NCBI GenBank assembly: GCA_010279815.1
Contig: QEOQ01000493.1
Span: 558,540 to 622,539, forward strand
Direction of reading: 5' to 3'
Origin: Brachionus plicatilis
Lineage: Eukaryota > Rotifera > Eurotatoria > Ploima > Brachionidae
Length of the DNA: 64,000 nucleotides
The notes beneath the pieces were generated by a model. It searched no databases. It was not told the origin of the DNA and saw only the letters and a program-made list of their open reading frames with translations. Positions 23,700-35,417 of the stretch are shown here, one piece after another. Numbering within the stretch: the stretch's first letter is position 1; the number at the start of each line of letters is the position of its first letter. Made by a program: the position numbers and the translations under genes.

Positions 23700-25417
23700 A
23701 ACATTAATCTTATTTTTTCGTTTTCTTTTATTTTTATTTATTATTTGTTTATGTCAAATCCTCCAATTCCCTAGCAAAAAATAAATATTCGTATCGATTT
23801 TATTTAATTTGAAGACAATCTAAAAATAAAATCAAAAGTGATCATTTCTAAAAAACTATTTATTGTGGAAAAATAATAAAACAATAATTATCACAAAGTC
23901 ATTTATATTTTGATAAAAATATTTTAAAATTTCTTTTTTTAAAATTGATATAAAAAAGGCTACATTTTTGCGCATTTCTTTGAAATATAACAATTTCGTT
24001 TGATAGACTTTTTTTTTAATATATTTAAGATGTTTTTTTCTCTAGATCTTTAGAATCTACCATTTCTTCAATAAATAATATAATTATAAATTTAAATAGA
24101 ATCAGAACTAAATAAATTAGAACTAAATAAAATAACTCAATTTGTTATTTTTTTGTTTTTCTTTTGATTAAGATTTTTGTTTCTCTAAGTGCACTTTTAA
24201 ATGTGTAATGAGCCCAATGATTAGTTGTTATTTGAAAACAATAAAAACGATATTATTCTTAGGTATATAGCTATTGAACAAAAAAATGCCGATTAAAATT
24301 CACAATTACTTTTTCTAAACTAGTAATTAAAAATGTTACTTTTAATAAAAAAAAGGAAATATTAATATTTATATTGAATTAACTTAATAATCAATATTCT
24401 ACGTATAAAATAAAATTGATTTATACAATTTTTAATTATTTCTCTATTTTTTTTAATTAATCGGATTTTGTAGTGATTTTTAATTCCGTAATTTTTAAAC
24501 AAGAAATTGGAAAAGTTGACACCTTGAAAAGTATTTTGAAAACACTTTTGCAATTATTTCTTGTTTAAAATCTTAAAAATAACATTATAATATTGATTTA
24601 AATTATGAATGTATTAATTAATTTTCAATCTCTGTTTAATACGGATCAGGTACTTTTTATTATAATCTGCTTTGGAAGTAGATACACCAATATGATACAT
24701 TTTAATTATGAAATATTTTCTTTTGAAAAAATTCAACCAGTGTGACTTAGAGATTGTTAACTATTTTAAATTGGATTTTAATTTCAAAATTCTAAATAAA
24801 ATAAAGCAAAATTTTTGAAAATTTTATTTTTGTTCATAAAAAAATTAAAAATTTGAATTCATCAAAATCATTTTTGCAGTCATAAACTGAGAATTTTTTT
24901 TTATTTATTGGAGCTATTCTAGGTAATTTCATTGTATTCCAATATTATCATTCTTATATTGTTGTGAATAAATTATTATATTGAATAGAATTTTTATTGT
25001 ATTGAAAGAATAAAATTCCAAAAAAATGTCAAATTTTTCAAATTAATTGATTTTTTTTTCTTCAATTCAATTTAAATAATATGTTCACGAAATGTAAATC
25101 AATCTGAAAAACACTTAAATTCGCTGAAACAAAAACAACAAAATTCCGTGTTTCTACGATTAAAATTCACCGAAAGATTTCTTCTAATCGAAATTTTTCA
25201 CTCAAAAAAGTCACTCAAAAGAAAATTTTTGCTTTTATTTCTTTTCAATTAGAAACTAGAAAAAGCATATTTCATCAAATAAAATCAAATAGAACTAAAA
25301 GAAGAAACTTGGCATAGTAAAATTTTTGATCAATTTTCAATTTTCTCTTTTTGATCAAAAATTTAAAATGCGTAATTTATTTGCATTGCAGAATTTACGA
25401 TAAAGGGATTTTATGAT

Positions 25418-25590
25418 AATTTATAGTGTTGGGAACAGTACAAACGGCCATTGATGCGGCCAAAATTTTTTTAAACCGCGAACAAGACAGCCTAGACGGA
25501 CGGCCACTTTGGCGGGCAGGCCGGTGGCCAAAAATTTGGACCGCTGAGTTGGCCGGCCAAATCAAAGACGGATGACGATATTTGCGATCA
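25418..25590. other. GC-rich island with repeated GGCC
   Basis: In surroundings that are almost all A/T, about 170 bp is G/C-rich with ten or so CGG/GGCC words (GGCCGGTGGCC, GGCCGGCC) and paired words CGGCCAAAATTT and TGGCCAAAAATTTGG. The left edge TAGTGTTGGGAACAGTAC looks like a hAT-type transposon end, but I could not find a matching inverted right end. An open frame on the minus strand (25395-25637) crosses it, but the protein is not recognisable. Confidence 0.4.
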
Positions 25591-26369
25591 AACCATATCA
25601 TCGAAAAAAATTTCCTTAAGAGTAAAAAAATTGGCAAAAATTTTTTACCTACCTAAAACCTAAACCCATACCATAATTAACGTAAATTACCGTAAAATAC
25701 CAAAAGAAAAAGTTCAGAAATTTGTTTTTATTTGGATTTTTTTTCTCAAAAAAAATTTATTTATTTGCTTTAAAACTTCTTACTAAAATCTAAAAAAAAA
25801 ATTAATCAAAGGATAATAAAAAACATAAAATAGAATAAAAAAAATAAAATAAAAACGAAATAAGTTAAAATATAAAAATTGGAAAAGTAATAACAAAAGC
25901 TATGTGTTTAAGTATTGAACAGTTCGGGGAAGAATTAAGAAATGATAAATATCTTTCGCTCGATTGAAAAGCGATTACTTTTTTTTCAAACTTTTCAATT
26001 TTTAGTTTTAACCGTAGAAATTAAGTGAATTTTTTTGGTACTTGTCGAAATTGTGCAAAAAAAAATAAAACATTTTCTAAATATTTGCAAAAATATTTTC
26101 ACAAATGTAATCTGATTTTTATGTTTACAATATTTATATGGCGTAATTTTTAAAATAAATAAAAATAATTTAATGATCAATTAATTAATCAAAAAGTTCT
26201 ATTGAATTCAAAATAAATTAATTTTTTAATTAGTTTAATTAAAAACAACAAAAAAATAAGTTTGCTGATCAAGAACCAAATAGTTGATGGCAAAATTTTG
26301 AACATTTTATTTAAATTAAAAATTCAATTGGTATAATATTTTATTTATGTTCACAAAAAAAAATTAAAT

Positions 26370-26439
26370 NNNNNNNNNNNNNNNNNNNNNNNNNNNNNNN
26401 NNNNNNNNNNNNNNNNNNNNNNNNNNNNNNNNNNNNNNN
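26370..26439. other. Assembly gap (70 N)
   Basis: A run of N about 75 bp beyond the stop codon of the minus-strand GPCR. Confidence 1.
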
Positions 26440-26514
26440 AAAAAAAGAAAAAACAAGCAAACCTCATTTTACTAAAATAAACAAAAAAACAAAATGATTT
26501 TGTTTATTTTGTGA

Positions 26515-28029
26515 TCACGCTAATGTTTCGCTATTTTTTCTATTTAACAAAATTTTTCGATTAAAGTTTTGCTGACTAATTGAATAGTGATTGTAAATTG
26601 AATTTTTGGACAAGCTCGGATTGTAAGACGTGTTGAAGTGAGCTCTGGACATAAGCATTGGCTTCTTGTTAGACGATGATGACGAAGACGACCACCACGA
26701 CCAAGATTTGAACAATGCGAAAAACTCGCGTCGAAACGTTTTGCCTGTGACTGCGTACAAAAAAAAGTTAATCGAATGATTAAGATATTGCAGCACTATG
26801 AATATTCCTCGTGTGATTACCAATGCGCGAGATTGGGACACTAGACCGGCTTGTTCGATTGTTTGCAGTGTGACAATGGGCGTTGATGTGACGAAAAAGG
26901 TGAGCGAAATGACCAGCAGCATTATGGTTAGGCGGCGATTGGCCGACGAAGTGGTTGACGTGTGCGCCGACAGGTTTGATGTAGACGAAATAATTGTCTG
27001 ATTTTTTGGACTGGCCACAGTTAACAAATTTTGATGATAAATGCTCTTTGGCTTAGAGATGAGCGCCGCTGAATTCTTTTTCTCTCGTCTAAATTTGAAC
27101 AAGTGAATTTTTTTTCTTCTCTCGTATTTGTTGTGCTTAATTTGTTGATTATCACTCGCTGTTTGACCATGTGAACTGTTCCTGACACTACCACTATTAC
27201 CACCATTACCACCATCACCATCATCACCACAACAACAACACGCCAAACACTCAAACGAAAATAGATAAAACGACTGATTAGTCGCATCATTAACACATCG
27301 ATGAACCTTTATCTTGGGATTGGTGCTACTGCTGCTGCTGTTCAATTTTTCGATGCTTTTGGACGCTTTTATCAAATTGTGAATTATTAAAATGTTGAAT
27401 ATGATGAGCAGACTTAAAGGTACGAACGAATAGATGCTGGCGTCGATCCATGGCCAAATTTTGAGCATCAAAAATTCGAATTGTGTGTTTTTGGGCTGAC
27501 ATCCGAGCTCGTCTGAATTGTTGCGTTTGAAGACCGAGTGTGAGAACAAAAAGTGAATATTGATTAGGAAAATGATGCATACAAGAACAAGAGTGTACAA
27601 TTTGGCTCTTTTGACTGTGCATAGCCGATTGGCCTGAAGTGGCAAAGCGACAGCTATGAACCGCTCAATTGTCATTATCACCACGATCCACACACAAAAG
27701 TGAAACATACCGTAGAGCAGCAGACAAGCCAGCTTGCAAAAGTACTCAGATATTATCATTATGTTTATGTTCATGAACAAATAGAACCAATAGTTTAAGC
27801 AGCCGATCATTAGGACCATTTCGTCGGCTACTGCCAATACTGCCATGTAGAAGTAAGTTGACTGGTGACGCATCTTTTTTCGTCTCATAACCAAAACAGT
27901 CAAAAAATTGCACACAGTGCCCACTAGAAAAATAAAAGGCAACAAGATAAACTCGACAATGTGCTCTTGTTTAGCTGATTTTATAGCCGGCTCGATCACC
28001 TCCAATGAGTCATTTTTATTAGTCACCAT
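26515..28029 (-). CDS. Class A GPCR, peptide-receptor type, single exon
   Basis: It is an intronless frame of 504 residues. Seven hydrophobic segments are visible: TM1 with GTVCNFLTVLVM, TM2 with LAVADEMVLM, TM3 ending TIERFIAVALP (ERF in place of DRY), TM4, TM5 SIYSFVPLSLLIIFNI, TM6 LTFFVTSTPIVTL and TM7 NHSINFFLY in place of NPxxY, then GKTFRREFF. The C-N-F TM1 motif, ERF and N..NFFLY pattern fit invertebrate neuropeptide or FMRFamide/GPR139-like receptors, not amine receptors. The third intracellular loop is long (about 140 residues) with a CLACCCCGDDGDGGNGG stretch. The tail holds WWSSSSSSS and Ser/Asn-rich sequence. The ligand cannot be told. An intronless gene among intron-rich neighbours may indicate retroposition or simple intron loss. 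Confidence 0.85.
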   Translation of the reverse strand: MVTNKNDSLEVIEPAIKSAKQEHIVEFILLPFIFLVGTVCNFLTVLVMRRKKMRHQSTYFYMAVLAVADEMVLMIGCLNYWFYLFMNINIMIISEYFCKLACLLLYGMFHFCVWIVVIMTIERFIAVALPLQANRLCTVKRAKLYTLVLVCIIFLINIHFLFSHSVFKRNNSDELGCQPKNTQFEFLMLKIWPWIDASIYSFVPLSLLIIFNILIIHNLIKASKSIEKLNSSSSSTNPKIKVHRCVNDATNQSFYLFSFECLACCCCGDDGDGGNGGNSGSVRNSSHGQTASDNQQIKHNKYERRKKIHLFKFRREKKNSAALISKPKSIYHQNLLTVASPKNQTIISSTSNLSAHTSTTSSANRRLTIMLLVISLTFFVTSTPIVTLQTIEQAGLVSQSRALVITRGIFIVLQYLNHSINFFLYAVTGKTFRREFFALFKSWSWWSSSSSSSNKKPMLMSRAHFNTSYNPSLSKNSIYNHYSISQQNFNRKILLNRKNSETLA

Positions 28030-30782
28030 GATTCAAGTTGTCTGCTCTGTGTCTGCTCTGTTGCTTGTTCCACTCTCCTAATCAAATATAATTCTAATCA
28101 AATGACTAAACGTTTAACTTAGCTTCAGTTCTTTTTTCCTCTTATTCTTTTCCTCTTCTTCTGCTAGTTGTGTGTGTGTGCTATGTGTTGCGTGGTGAAA
28201 AAATAAAGAACAAAAAATCAATCAATTGTGAACTAGCCTTGATAAGTTTTGATTAAATAAATTGAAATTGACTTTTTTTCTCGAGCATTTTATCTATAAG
28301 TTATTAAAAAAAAATGAGAAAAGAAAAGAAAAAAAAGTCAAATTAAATAATATCTTTGTTTTAAAATAATTTCCGATTATCTTGTGATAGATCAAGTATT
28401 GGGCCCTTAATCAAGCATTAATCAAATTCGAGCAAATCGCAACAAGCAATTTTTTGCTTATCTATTTGTATCCTATGGTTTTTTAAATATTATATTTAAT
28501 ATTTATCAATAGACCAAATTGTGGCCACGCCGAGATAATGCAATAATTTTTATTCAATTTTTTTTCTTCAAATTGAATTGAATTTTGCTCCTGCTAGCCA
28601 ACAACAACAACTACATTGCTTCATTTCGTAGATTACTTTTGGTAGATCATGCTGGCCTACATAGAATGCGATACCAAATACTATAAACATATACAAACAA
28701 TTTTATGCAATTAGATCTATTTCAAATTACTGACAATTAAAATTTGTTCCAAATTGGGTAACATAAGAATTAATTTTCTATGCAAAGAAAATAAAAAACT
28801 ATATGTGCCCATTTAATTTTTAAGATTTGGGAATTGATTTCTAAAAAAATTAAAAAAAAAAAAATTACTTTTAAAAATAATCTTATTAATTAATGTAAGT
28901 TTAATTACATCGGATTAGATGTTTATTTGTTAAATCTTGCTTTTTAATTAATACATAAATCCTAATTTAAACCCAACAAAAAAATTTAAATATTTAATTA
29001 TATTTAATTAAACAGTTGATGCATTTCGATTATTTGCTTCAACCACACAACAAAATTTTGAGCTAATTTTTTTATTAACTTTATTGTTATTTCAGAGAGC
29101 TTATGGCCTATGCTTTTGATATATGTTGTCCTGAAATGTGAGCACAAAAAGTTCGATTCAATTGTAAAACATCCTCATCATCAGTCTTAGAATTTGGATA
29201 AAGCTAAACGTTTTTTTTTTCAAATTGAATATGCGATTTGAACATTTATTTGAGATTTGTTAAAAGGTATCTTACAAAAATTATCAATTCAAATCAAACA
29301 ATCTTGATTACTAATTCCCTGATGAGTTGGCAAAATAACCAATATTATCAAATAATTGAATGTATAAATAAAATTGGTTGTGATTGTGTTGGTTTAATCA
29401 GGCTTTCATTATATTCAAACTTTTGAATTAAACTCATTTAAATGTAACGCTTCCCTAGAGTCAAATTTTATCATTAACATTTCTATTAATAAAATATTAG
29501 ATTAAAATTTGAAAAATTGGGCCTTGTTGTTTCTTTATCGACATTTTAAAAACTTAATCAATGTTTTTTTTTCACGTTTGTGCACAGAAAATTACTTTTG
29601 AAAGAAATACTTGCATGATCTCGTATTAATTTTGTGCCAAATGTTTTAATCAACATTTTTTGAGACCAAAAAAAACGAGAAAATTACAACATTTTATTTT
29701 TTTTTATAAATAAAAATTTCGTGAATAAATATTTCTCTTTTTTTTTATTTTTAGAGTCTCATTCATTTGATAAATTACATTTTAACTGAAAATGGAATAA
29801 AATTTTAATTTTTTTTAAATATTATTAATTGGAAAATAATCAGATCTAATAACTTGGGCAAATATACTGTTTAAAACATGAAAAAAAAAAACAAGAAAAA
29901 AGAGCCAACGATACCTAGGACACATTCAAACGATTGAATCTCAAATTCGAATGCTCAATTTAAATCAGTATTTTATTTTTGGTTTGATTGAGAACTGAAC
30001 TTCTATTAAAATGTTCAAGAAGATTAAACTCTAGTAGATTTGTAGTTAGATAAAATGCTTTGTTGAAATGTTGCCTAGAAAAAAAGAAAAAAGTTCAATG
30101 TGAACATTAATCGAGAACATTTATTTAATGCCTATTAATTCTTTAGCTTGAGTTGTCATCGAGTGTTTCCAACTCAGTTAAAAGTTTTAAAATGTCGATC
30201 ATTGATCTATTTTTGTCGTTACCAATTGCTAAAAGAAAAGTTTTAACTTGTTGTTTTTTTTTTTTGTTGATCAAGTGAAATGGTAAAAAAAAATCTTGAC
30301 TTTAAGCTTAATTTAGATAAAATGTTGAGCAAAGCACCTCAGTTTACTTTGGATTGTTTACACAACTATAATCGAAATCATTATATTTTAATTAGATATT
30401 AGATTGTAAATTAGGGTTAAATTGAACAGCATCAAACATGATACGGCATTAAATGATGGTACATTTTCCTCAACTAATCGCTTTGTTCGATTCTCTTGGG
30501 TGGGCCAAAACACAGAAAATAAAAATAAAAAATTGGCATATTTTACTTGGTTGTTATTATTTTAAGTTTTTATTATTTAAATTTGGTTATCTATTAAAGC
30601 AGTGTTGTGTTTATGTTGTTCAATGAATTTGAGCGAAATGGCTGCTTCAGTGGAAAATAATCTGTACATAGAACAATAATTTAATCAAACCAAATAACGA
30701 AATAAATAAACAAAATAAAAATGAAAAGAAATAAGTAAATTTTAATTTCGAACCCTTATATTAATGAGATAAATTTCTCTTT

Positions 30783-30814
30783 TCTCTATCTCTCTCTCTT
30801 TCTCTCTCTCTCTT
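30783..30814. repeat. (CT)n microsatellite
   Basis: A near-pure CT-repeat tract of about 32 bp. A shorter CT tract recurs near 31120-31135. Confidence 0.9.
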
Positions 30815-32603
30815 CCATTTTTTTATATTCTCCTCACATCTATAAATCTATATATCGTTTCTATCATCTTTTTTTTTTCTTTTCTAATTCTTTGTCTGTC
30901 TGTTGAGTTATTATCTGTCAAGTACAATAAATAATTAAATAAATTTAAAATAATTTTTATTTAATTAATTTTTAAAAATATTGTATACTAGCTTTAGGCA
31001 ATTTCGATCAAACAAACTCATCCATTGACAGGTACACATTTAATTGATTTATTTTGAATGCCGCTGAAAAAAAATCTTTTTGACCTGAAAACATTTTGTT
31101 ATCAAAAAAATTAAAAAATCTCTCTCTCTTTCTCTTATGCTGTCTTAAATTACCATTTTAAATCTTTGGTAAAAGATATTATTCCAAAAATAAAAAAAGA
31201 TTTTTATATTTGTTTTATACAGTTTAATGTTGTTTAATACTTATATTAGAAATGGAATCATGCGCCCAAAAATCTCAACAATTAAATTAACCTTTAAGCA
31301 AGCAAGTTTTTTTTTATTAACAATCAAAAAAAAAACGCTGAAACAGACTTGGATTATTTTTTAATCATTAGAAAATAAGTACTTGGCATCTTTGTGTCTT
31401 GATAAGAATTTAAAGCTTAAAATTTACATTTTATTAATTTAAGTAAATTAATCTGCCTAGTTAGCATCAGACTAAGACAGTTAGATGTCCCTTAATTTTA
31501 AAAGACGAAAAGCTAGGAATATTATTATTGCTGTATCGCTACGAGTAGATCAAAAATATCAACTTTATAATTTAGGAATTATGGAATGATTTTGATTGAT
31601 TAACTTAAGGTTTTGATATTTTGATGATTTTTCAATAAATTTATCAATCAATCCATACGCATCTATCTAGATGTGACTTATTTTTTGATCCGCATTTGAT
31701 TAATACCACAACTAATCAACTATTAAATGTTAACAAATGAATAATTTTTGAATGTTCCAGCAGTCATTCTAATTGATTTAGTTCACAAAAGTTAGGAAAT
31801 TGCCAAAACGCCCAAAGGGAGATCAATTAGAATATAACATGAGAGAAAAAAAAAATAAAGTTTTGATAGAATTTATTTAAATACAACATCAAATTGTGCT
31901 CGCATCCTTCGAAAAAAAACTTCTTTATTTTGACATCAAACATAGAAAGATTTGGATAAATATTAACTCAAAAAATAAATTGTTTTTGTCTCTTCTTTTT
32001 CTCATTGAATCTTAAAATCTATTTTATTATTTGTTCAAAAAGCCATTTTAATATTTGCCGCTACACCCAGCTCTCTGGGCTCATAATAGTATAAATAATA
32101 ATAACAACAATTTTAGCCAAAGCAAACAAATGTTTTATTCTCAACTAGAAAAAAAAAAAAGAAAAAAAACTAAAGAGCAAATTCAGTGATTCAGAATTCA
32201 TTGAGAAGTATATTAATTGCATTTTAATGGTATCGGAATAATGCCATAAAAAATAAATTTGCATTAAGTCTTTCTTAATGACCAAGAGCATTTGTAAACG
32301 TAATAAAACAACGACATCATTTTTATAAATTTTTAGATAGTTTAAGTATTATAAAAAAGCAAAGTCAGATGAAATGATTGAATTACTTGTCGAAATTGAT
32401 ATTTAATCTCCTAATTAATTTTTTTCGTTTGCGATGTTTTCTTTAATTAGATACCTTGGAACAATAATTTAATTTCGATTCTTCGAATAAATCAAAAACA
32501 AAAAACGCCTAAAGTTCGCCTAAAAATTTTCTGTAATGATTTTTTTTGGCATTTGTTTATCTGAGACTTGCTCATTTAATTATGAAGGCTGAGATACAAA
32601 AAT

Positions 32604-32635
<32 letters not shown>
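32604..32635. repeat. (AACAGC)n microsatellite
   Basis: Five hexamer units in an otherwise ordinary intergenic stretch. Confidence 0.9.
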
Positions 32636-33236
32636 ATGACGATAAAAGAAATTATCTTTCAAATCTCAAAATGTTTTGATGTGATAAAATTATTGTGCCA
32701 AGTTTAATTGTTTGTGTCTGCAATCACTCGGCTAAATAAGTCACTTAGACTAATGTGAAATAATTGTTTATTTAGAAATATTTAGTTTACATATCAAAAA
32801 GCCTGGATCGAACAATTTGATTTTTTTTTCATTTCCGTCTCTAATACTGGAAAAATATTTATCTGATCCGATATTTAACAATGCCTAAAAGCTTTTGACA
32901 ATATTTTAAATATTTGATTTGTTTTGACAGCTAACAAAGAAAAAACTAAGAAAAAATAACAAAATTATTTACACTTCTTTGAATAATTAAATTAATTTTA
33001 TTTTAATAATAATAACAATACTTAATTCAACTGAATTAAAAATAAAAAAAAAAAAAAAAACTTGTTCATGTTTTTGAGCGAGGCACGTTGCTTGGTTACA
33101 ATAATAAACTAGAATTTCTCTTTTTTTATTTTTTTATAATTCCTATCGTTGATTGTTGAAACAACTTGGAGAAAAAGACTTAAAGTATAAAATTTCTAGC
33201 AATTGTTGTTTTTTAGAGGAATAAAATTTTGACAAA

Positions 33237-34133
33237 ATGGGCATTGAGTCAAATCGTTTGTTGGTCGATATAGAAAATTTGGCATTTTCAGGCGTAGTAC
33301 TAAGCATTGAACAACGCGCTGCTTTGCAAACATCGCTCACAATTACAAGGGAACAATACAAGTTTAGCAAAATTTACTTTTGGGGAAAAATATTAGGCAC
33401 AAAAGATGACTATTTTGTGGCCGTTGGCGTGGGTGAAAATGAACTTAAAAATCGTAGATTTTTATACAGCCATGATTGTATTAGATGGAAGCTTTTGAAT
33501 CCACCAAACGAAGAACATTTTAACAAGCTAAAAATAGTTAAAGGAAGATTTACGGGCGATCCGAGTCACGAATTTGAATGCAAGACATACCGTTTGGTGG
33601 GCGAAGGCGAAGAAGAACACTTGGAAGAAGATATAGTAATTTTGGTTTCGAAAAGTGTAGATTTTTTTTGTATCTAGACATTTTTTCTTTTCAAGACTCT
33701 GCTCAAAGAAGAGGACAGACTAGCTGCAGTGATCAAGTCAATTGAGTCCGAGGCTCTTGTTGTGCCAAGATCGGCCTTTATTTTGCAGCCAACTGGTCAA
33801 GTGGTACGCAACAGACTTTTCGAAGGCTTGTCAGTAAATGAAGCGGCCAAATTCGGCAATTATTTCCACTTTAGAGATGCCATTTTACTCGAACAAAAGT
33901 CGCCGCTCTTCAGAGCAGATTTAGACAAAGCCGTAGACTTTCTTGATCCCATAAACGAAGATCAACCCGAAGGATGTTGGAGTTTACAATTCGAGCGAGG
34001 ATCGGCCTTAGCTTTGCTCAAAAGCCTTAAATGGCCAGGAGCTTCGTTTTTCCACGTACCAGAAACATCATCTTTTGGATTTTCATATTTTGGCGTCGGA
34101 GAAGAAAACAAGGACATACCATTTATGCTCTGA
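33237..34133 (+). CDS. RSPH9: Radial spoke head protein 9
   Basis: The preferred join is 33237-33654, 33709-34133, giving 280 residues (human 276). Conserved stretches are FSKIYFWGKILGTKDDYFVA, VKGRFTGDPSHEFE, KSIESEALVVPRSA, RLFEGLS, NYFHFRD, CWSLQFERGSALALLKSLKWPG and GVGEENKDIPFML at the C-terminus. These span the whole RSPH9 family. The protein is part of the radial-spoke head in 9+2 axonemes and is needed for ciliary or flagellar beating. The 54-nt intron (33655-33708) gives VSKKEDRL, close in length to the vertebrate junction. An alternative 39-nt intron (33657-33695) would insert about five residues. The gene converges on the mitochondrial carrier, with 105 bp between stop codons. Confidence 0.93.
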
Positions 34134-34238
34134 GGAGAAAAAAAAAAGAAAAAATTTAAAAAAATGAAAAAATTTATTTTAATTTTTGTATTTTATTTAA
34201 CAATGATTTTTTTTTTTTCTAAATAATAAAATTTTGGT

Positions 34239-35186
34239 CTAAATTTTTTCTAAAAATTTCAATGTCTGCATGTATGTGCAAAATATGACTGCGTTGACAA
34301 TGAATCCTCGAATAAAAGTGGGCAAACTGCCTCGATAAAAACCACCAAGACCTTCTGTTTGCCATATGCGAACAAATGTTTGTTTCATGCTCAATTTTTT
34401 CTCAATATCAGCTTGAATTTTGCTCTTGAGAACATCAAAAGGCATAATTGACAACCAAGACAAGGCGCCCGCCATCCCACCACATACCAAATCAATGAAT
34501 ATGGGACTTGTCATGCCGTATTGCTTACCTTTGCGTCTAAAATACTCGAACATAAAAAAATAGTTTCCGTACGAAAAGGAATCCCTGAGTGTTAGAGCAT
34601 AGCATCCGCGAAGAAATCCACGAGCTCCCTCATTTCGGTAGATTTGTTTCAAGCATTGGTAGACGCCGGACTGTTCACTTCGTTCTTTGAATTAAAAATA
34701 TGAAAAAATAAATAAATTAAACCTATGCAAAATGGTAATAAATTTTTAATTAACTGTGAGTTTGTAGTTGAATCTTGACTAGTTCAAATGGATTTGTTGG
34801 AATGGTCAAAACTGCGCCAGCAATAGAACCAGCGATAAAAATTTTATCCAAAGATGGCTCTTTTTTTTCACCATTTTCCAAATATTTTAAAGCAGTTGCG
34901 TATATGCCAAATAATGCTGAATTAATAGGTCCATAGGACAATAGAGGAAAAGACAGGCCGCGGTAAAATCCAACTGACTTTTTTTAAACATTTTTTGAGA
35001 ACTTTATTCAAATTTTTTCAAAATTTTTTGAAATCAAATTACTTTTTTTTCTGCAATCAAAAATTGAATTGTTTTTGTGATCGATCTATGACCTCTTGTT
35101 TGCATGAGAGACTTTATTGTATCCATTGGATGACCAACAATCAAAGCCACATTTCCTGCTACCAAGCCAGCTATGAAATCATCCAT
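34239..35186 (-). CDS. SLC25A45: Mitochondrial carrier of the SLC25A45/47/48 group
   Basis: The minus-strand join 35186-35043, 34977-34755, 34684-34239 gives 270 residues; introns 65 and 70 nt. Three carrier repeats each have the P-x-[DE]-x-x-[KR] signature: HPMDTIKSLMQ (about 19-29), NPFELVKIQLQ and MPFDVLKSKIQ. MDDFIAGLVAG, YRGLSFPLLSYG, EGARGFLRGCYALTLRDS, CGGMAGALSW and VNAVIFCTY all parallel vertebrate SLC25A45 at the same positions, with SLC25A47 and SLC25A48 next closest. It resides in the inner mitochondrial membrane. From recent literature as I recall it, SLC25A45 imports methylated amino acids, including trimethyllysine, for carnitine synthesis, and SLC25A48 imports choline. Substrate here is inferred. 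It is divergent from the TMLHE-like gene, whose start is 231 bp away. Confidence 0.85.
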
Positions 35187-35417
35187 TTTCTTATCTTAAC
35201 ATTCGTCTCAAATTAAAAAAAAAAAAAAAATCGATAGACTAAATATCAAAAAAATCGATTTGAAAAATTTATCAGCTGGATGTTTAATTTCAAAAGATAA
35301 GATAAAGTTAAGTTCAAAATAGCAATCAAATAAAACATCTTAACAACATTTCGAAAACTATTCAAAATAAAAAAATTAAATAAATTTATTTTAAATTTTG
35401 AGATAAAGAAAACAAAA
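35187..35417. promoter_or_regulatory. Candidate bidirectional promoter, carrier / TMLHE
   Basis: Only 231 bp separate the two divergent start codons, so both promoters and 5'UTRs must fit here. The segment includes ATCGATAGAC and a nearby AAATCGATTTG, two ATCGAT palindromes (about 35230 and 35254), and AGATAAGATAAAG (GATA-like) near 35296. Binding is inferred only. Confidence 0.5.

Larger units (their letters stand above)
23700..26514. other. AT-rich intergenic region, including a gap
   Basis: No gene was seen. 25330-25398 is a diverged copy of the repeat arm also found at 49571-49640 (CTCTTTTTG.TCAAAAATTT..AATG..). 25660-25695 (CCATAATTAACGTAAATTACCGTAAAATACC) resembles words in the 18.1 kb block. 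The GC-rich segment and the gap are listed separately. Confidence 0.4.
28030..33236. other. Long gene-poor AT-rich region
   Basis: Five kilobases without a supported gene. It holds microsatellites (listed) and A/T runs. A possible tiny exon, 30998-31031, has TAG before it and GT after it, but no partner. It contains the promoters of the GPCR (minus) and RSPH9 (plus). TTTTTTAG at 33206-33213 may be the acceptor of a 5'UTR intron of RSPH9. Confidence 0.45.
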
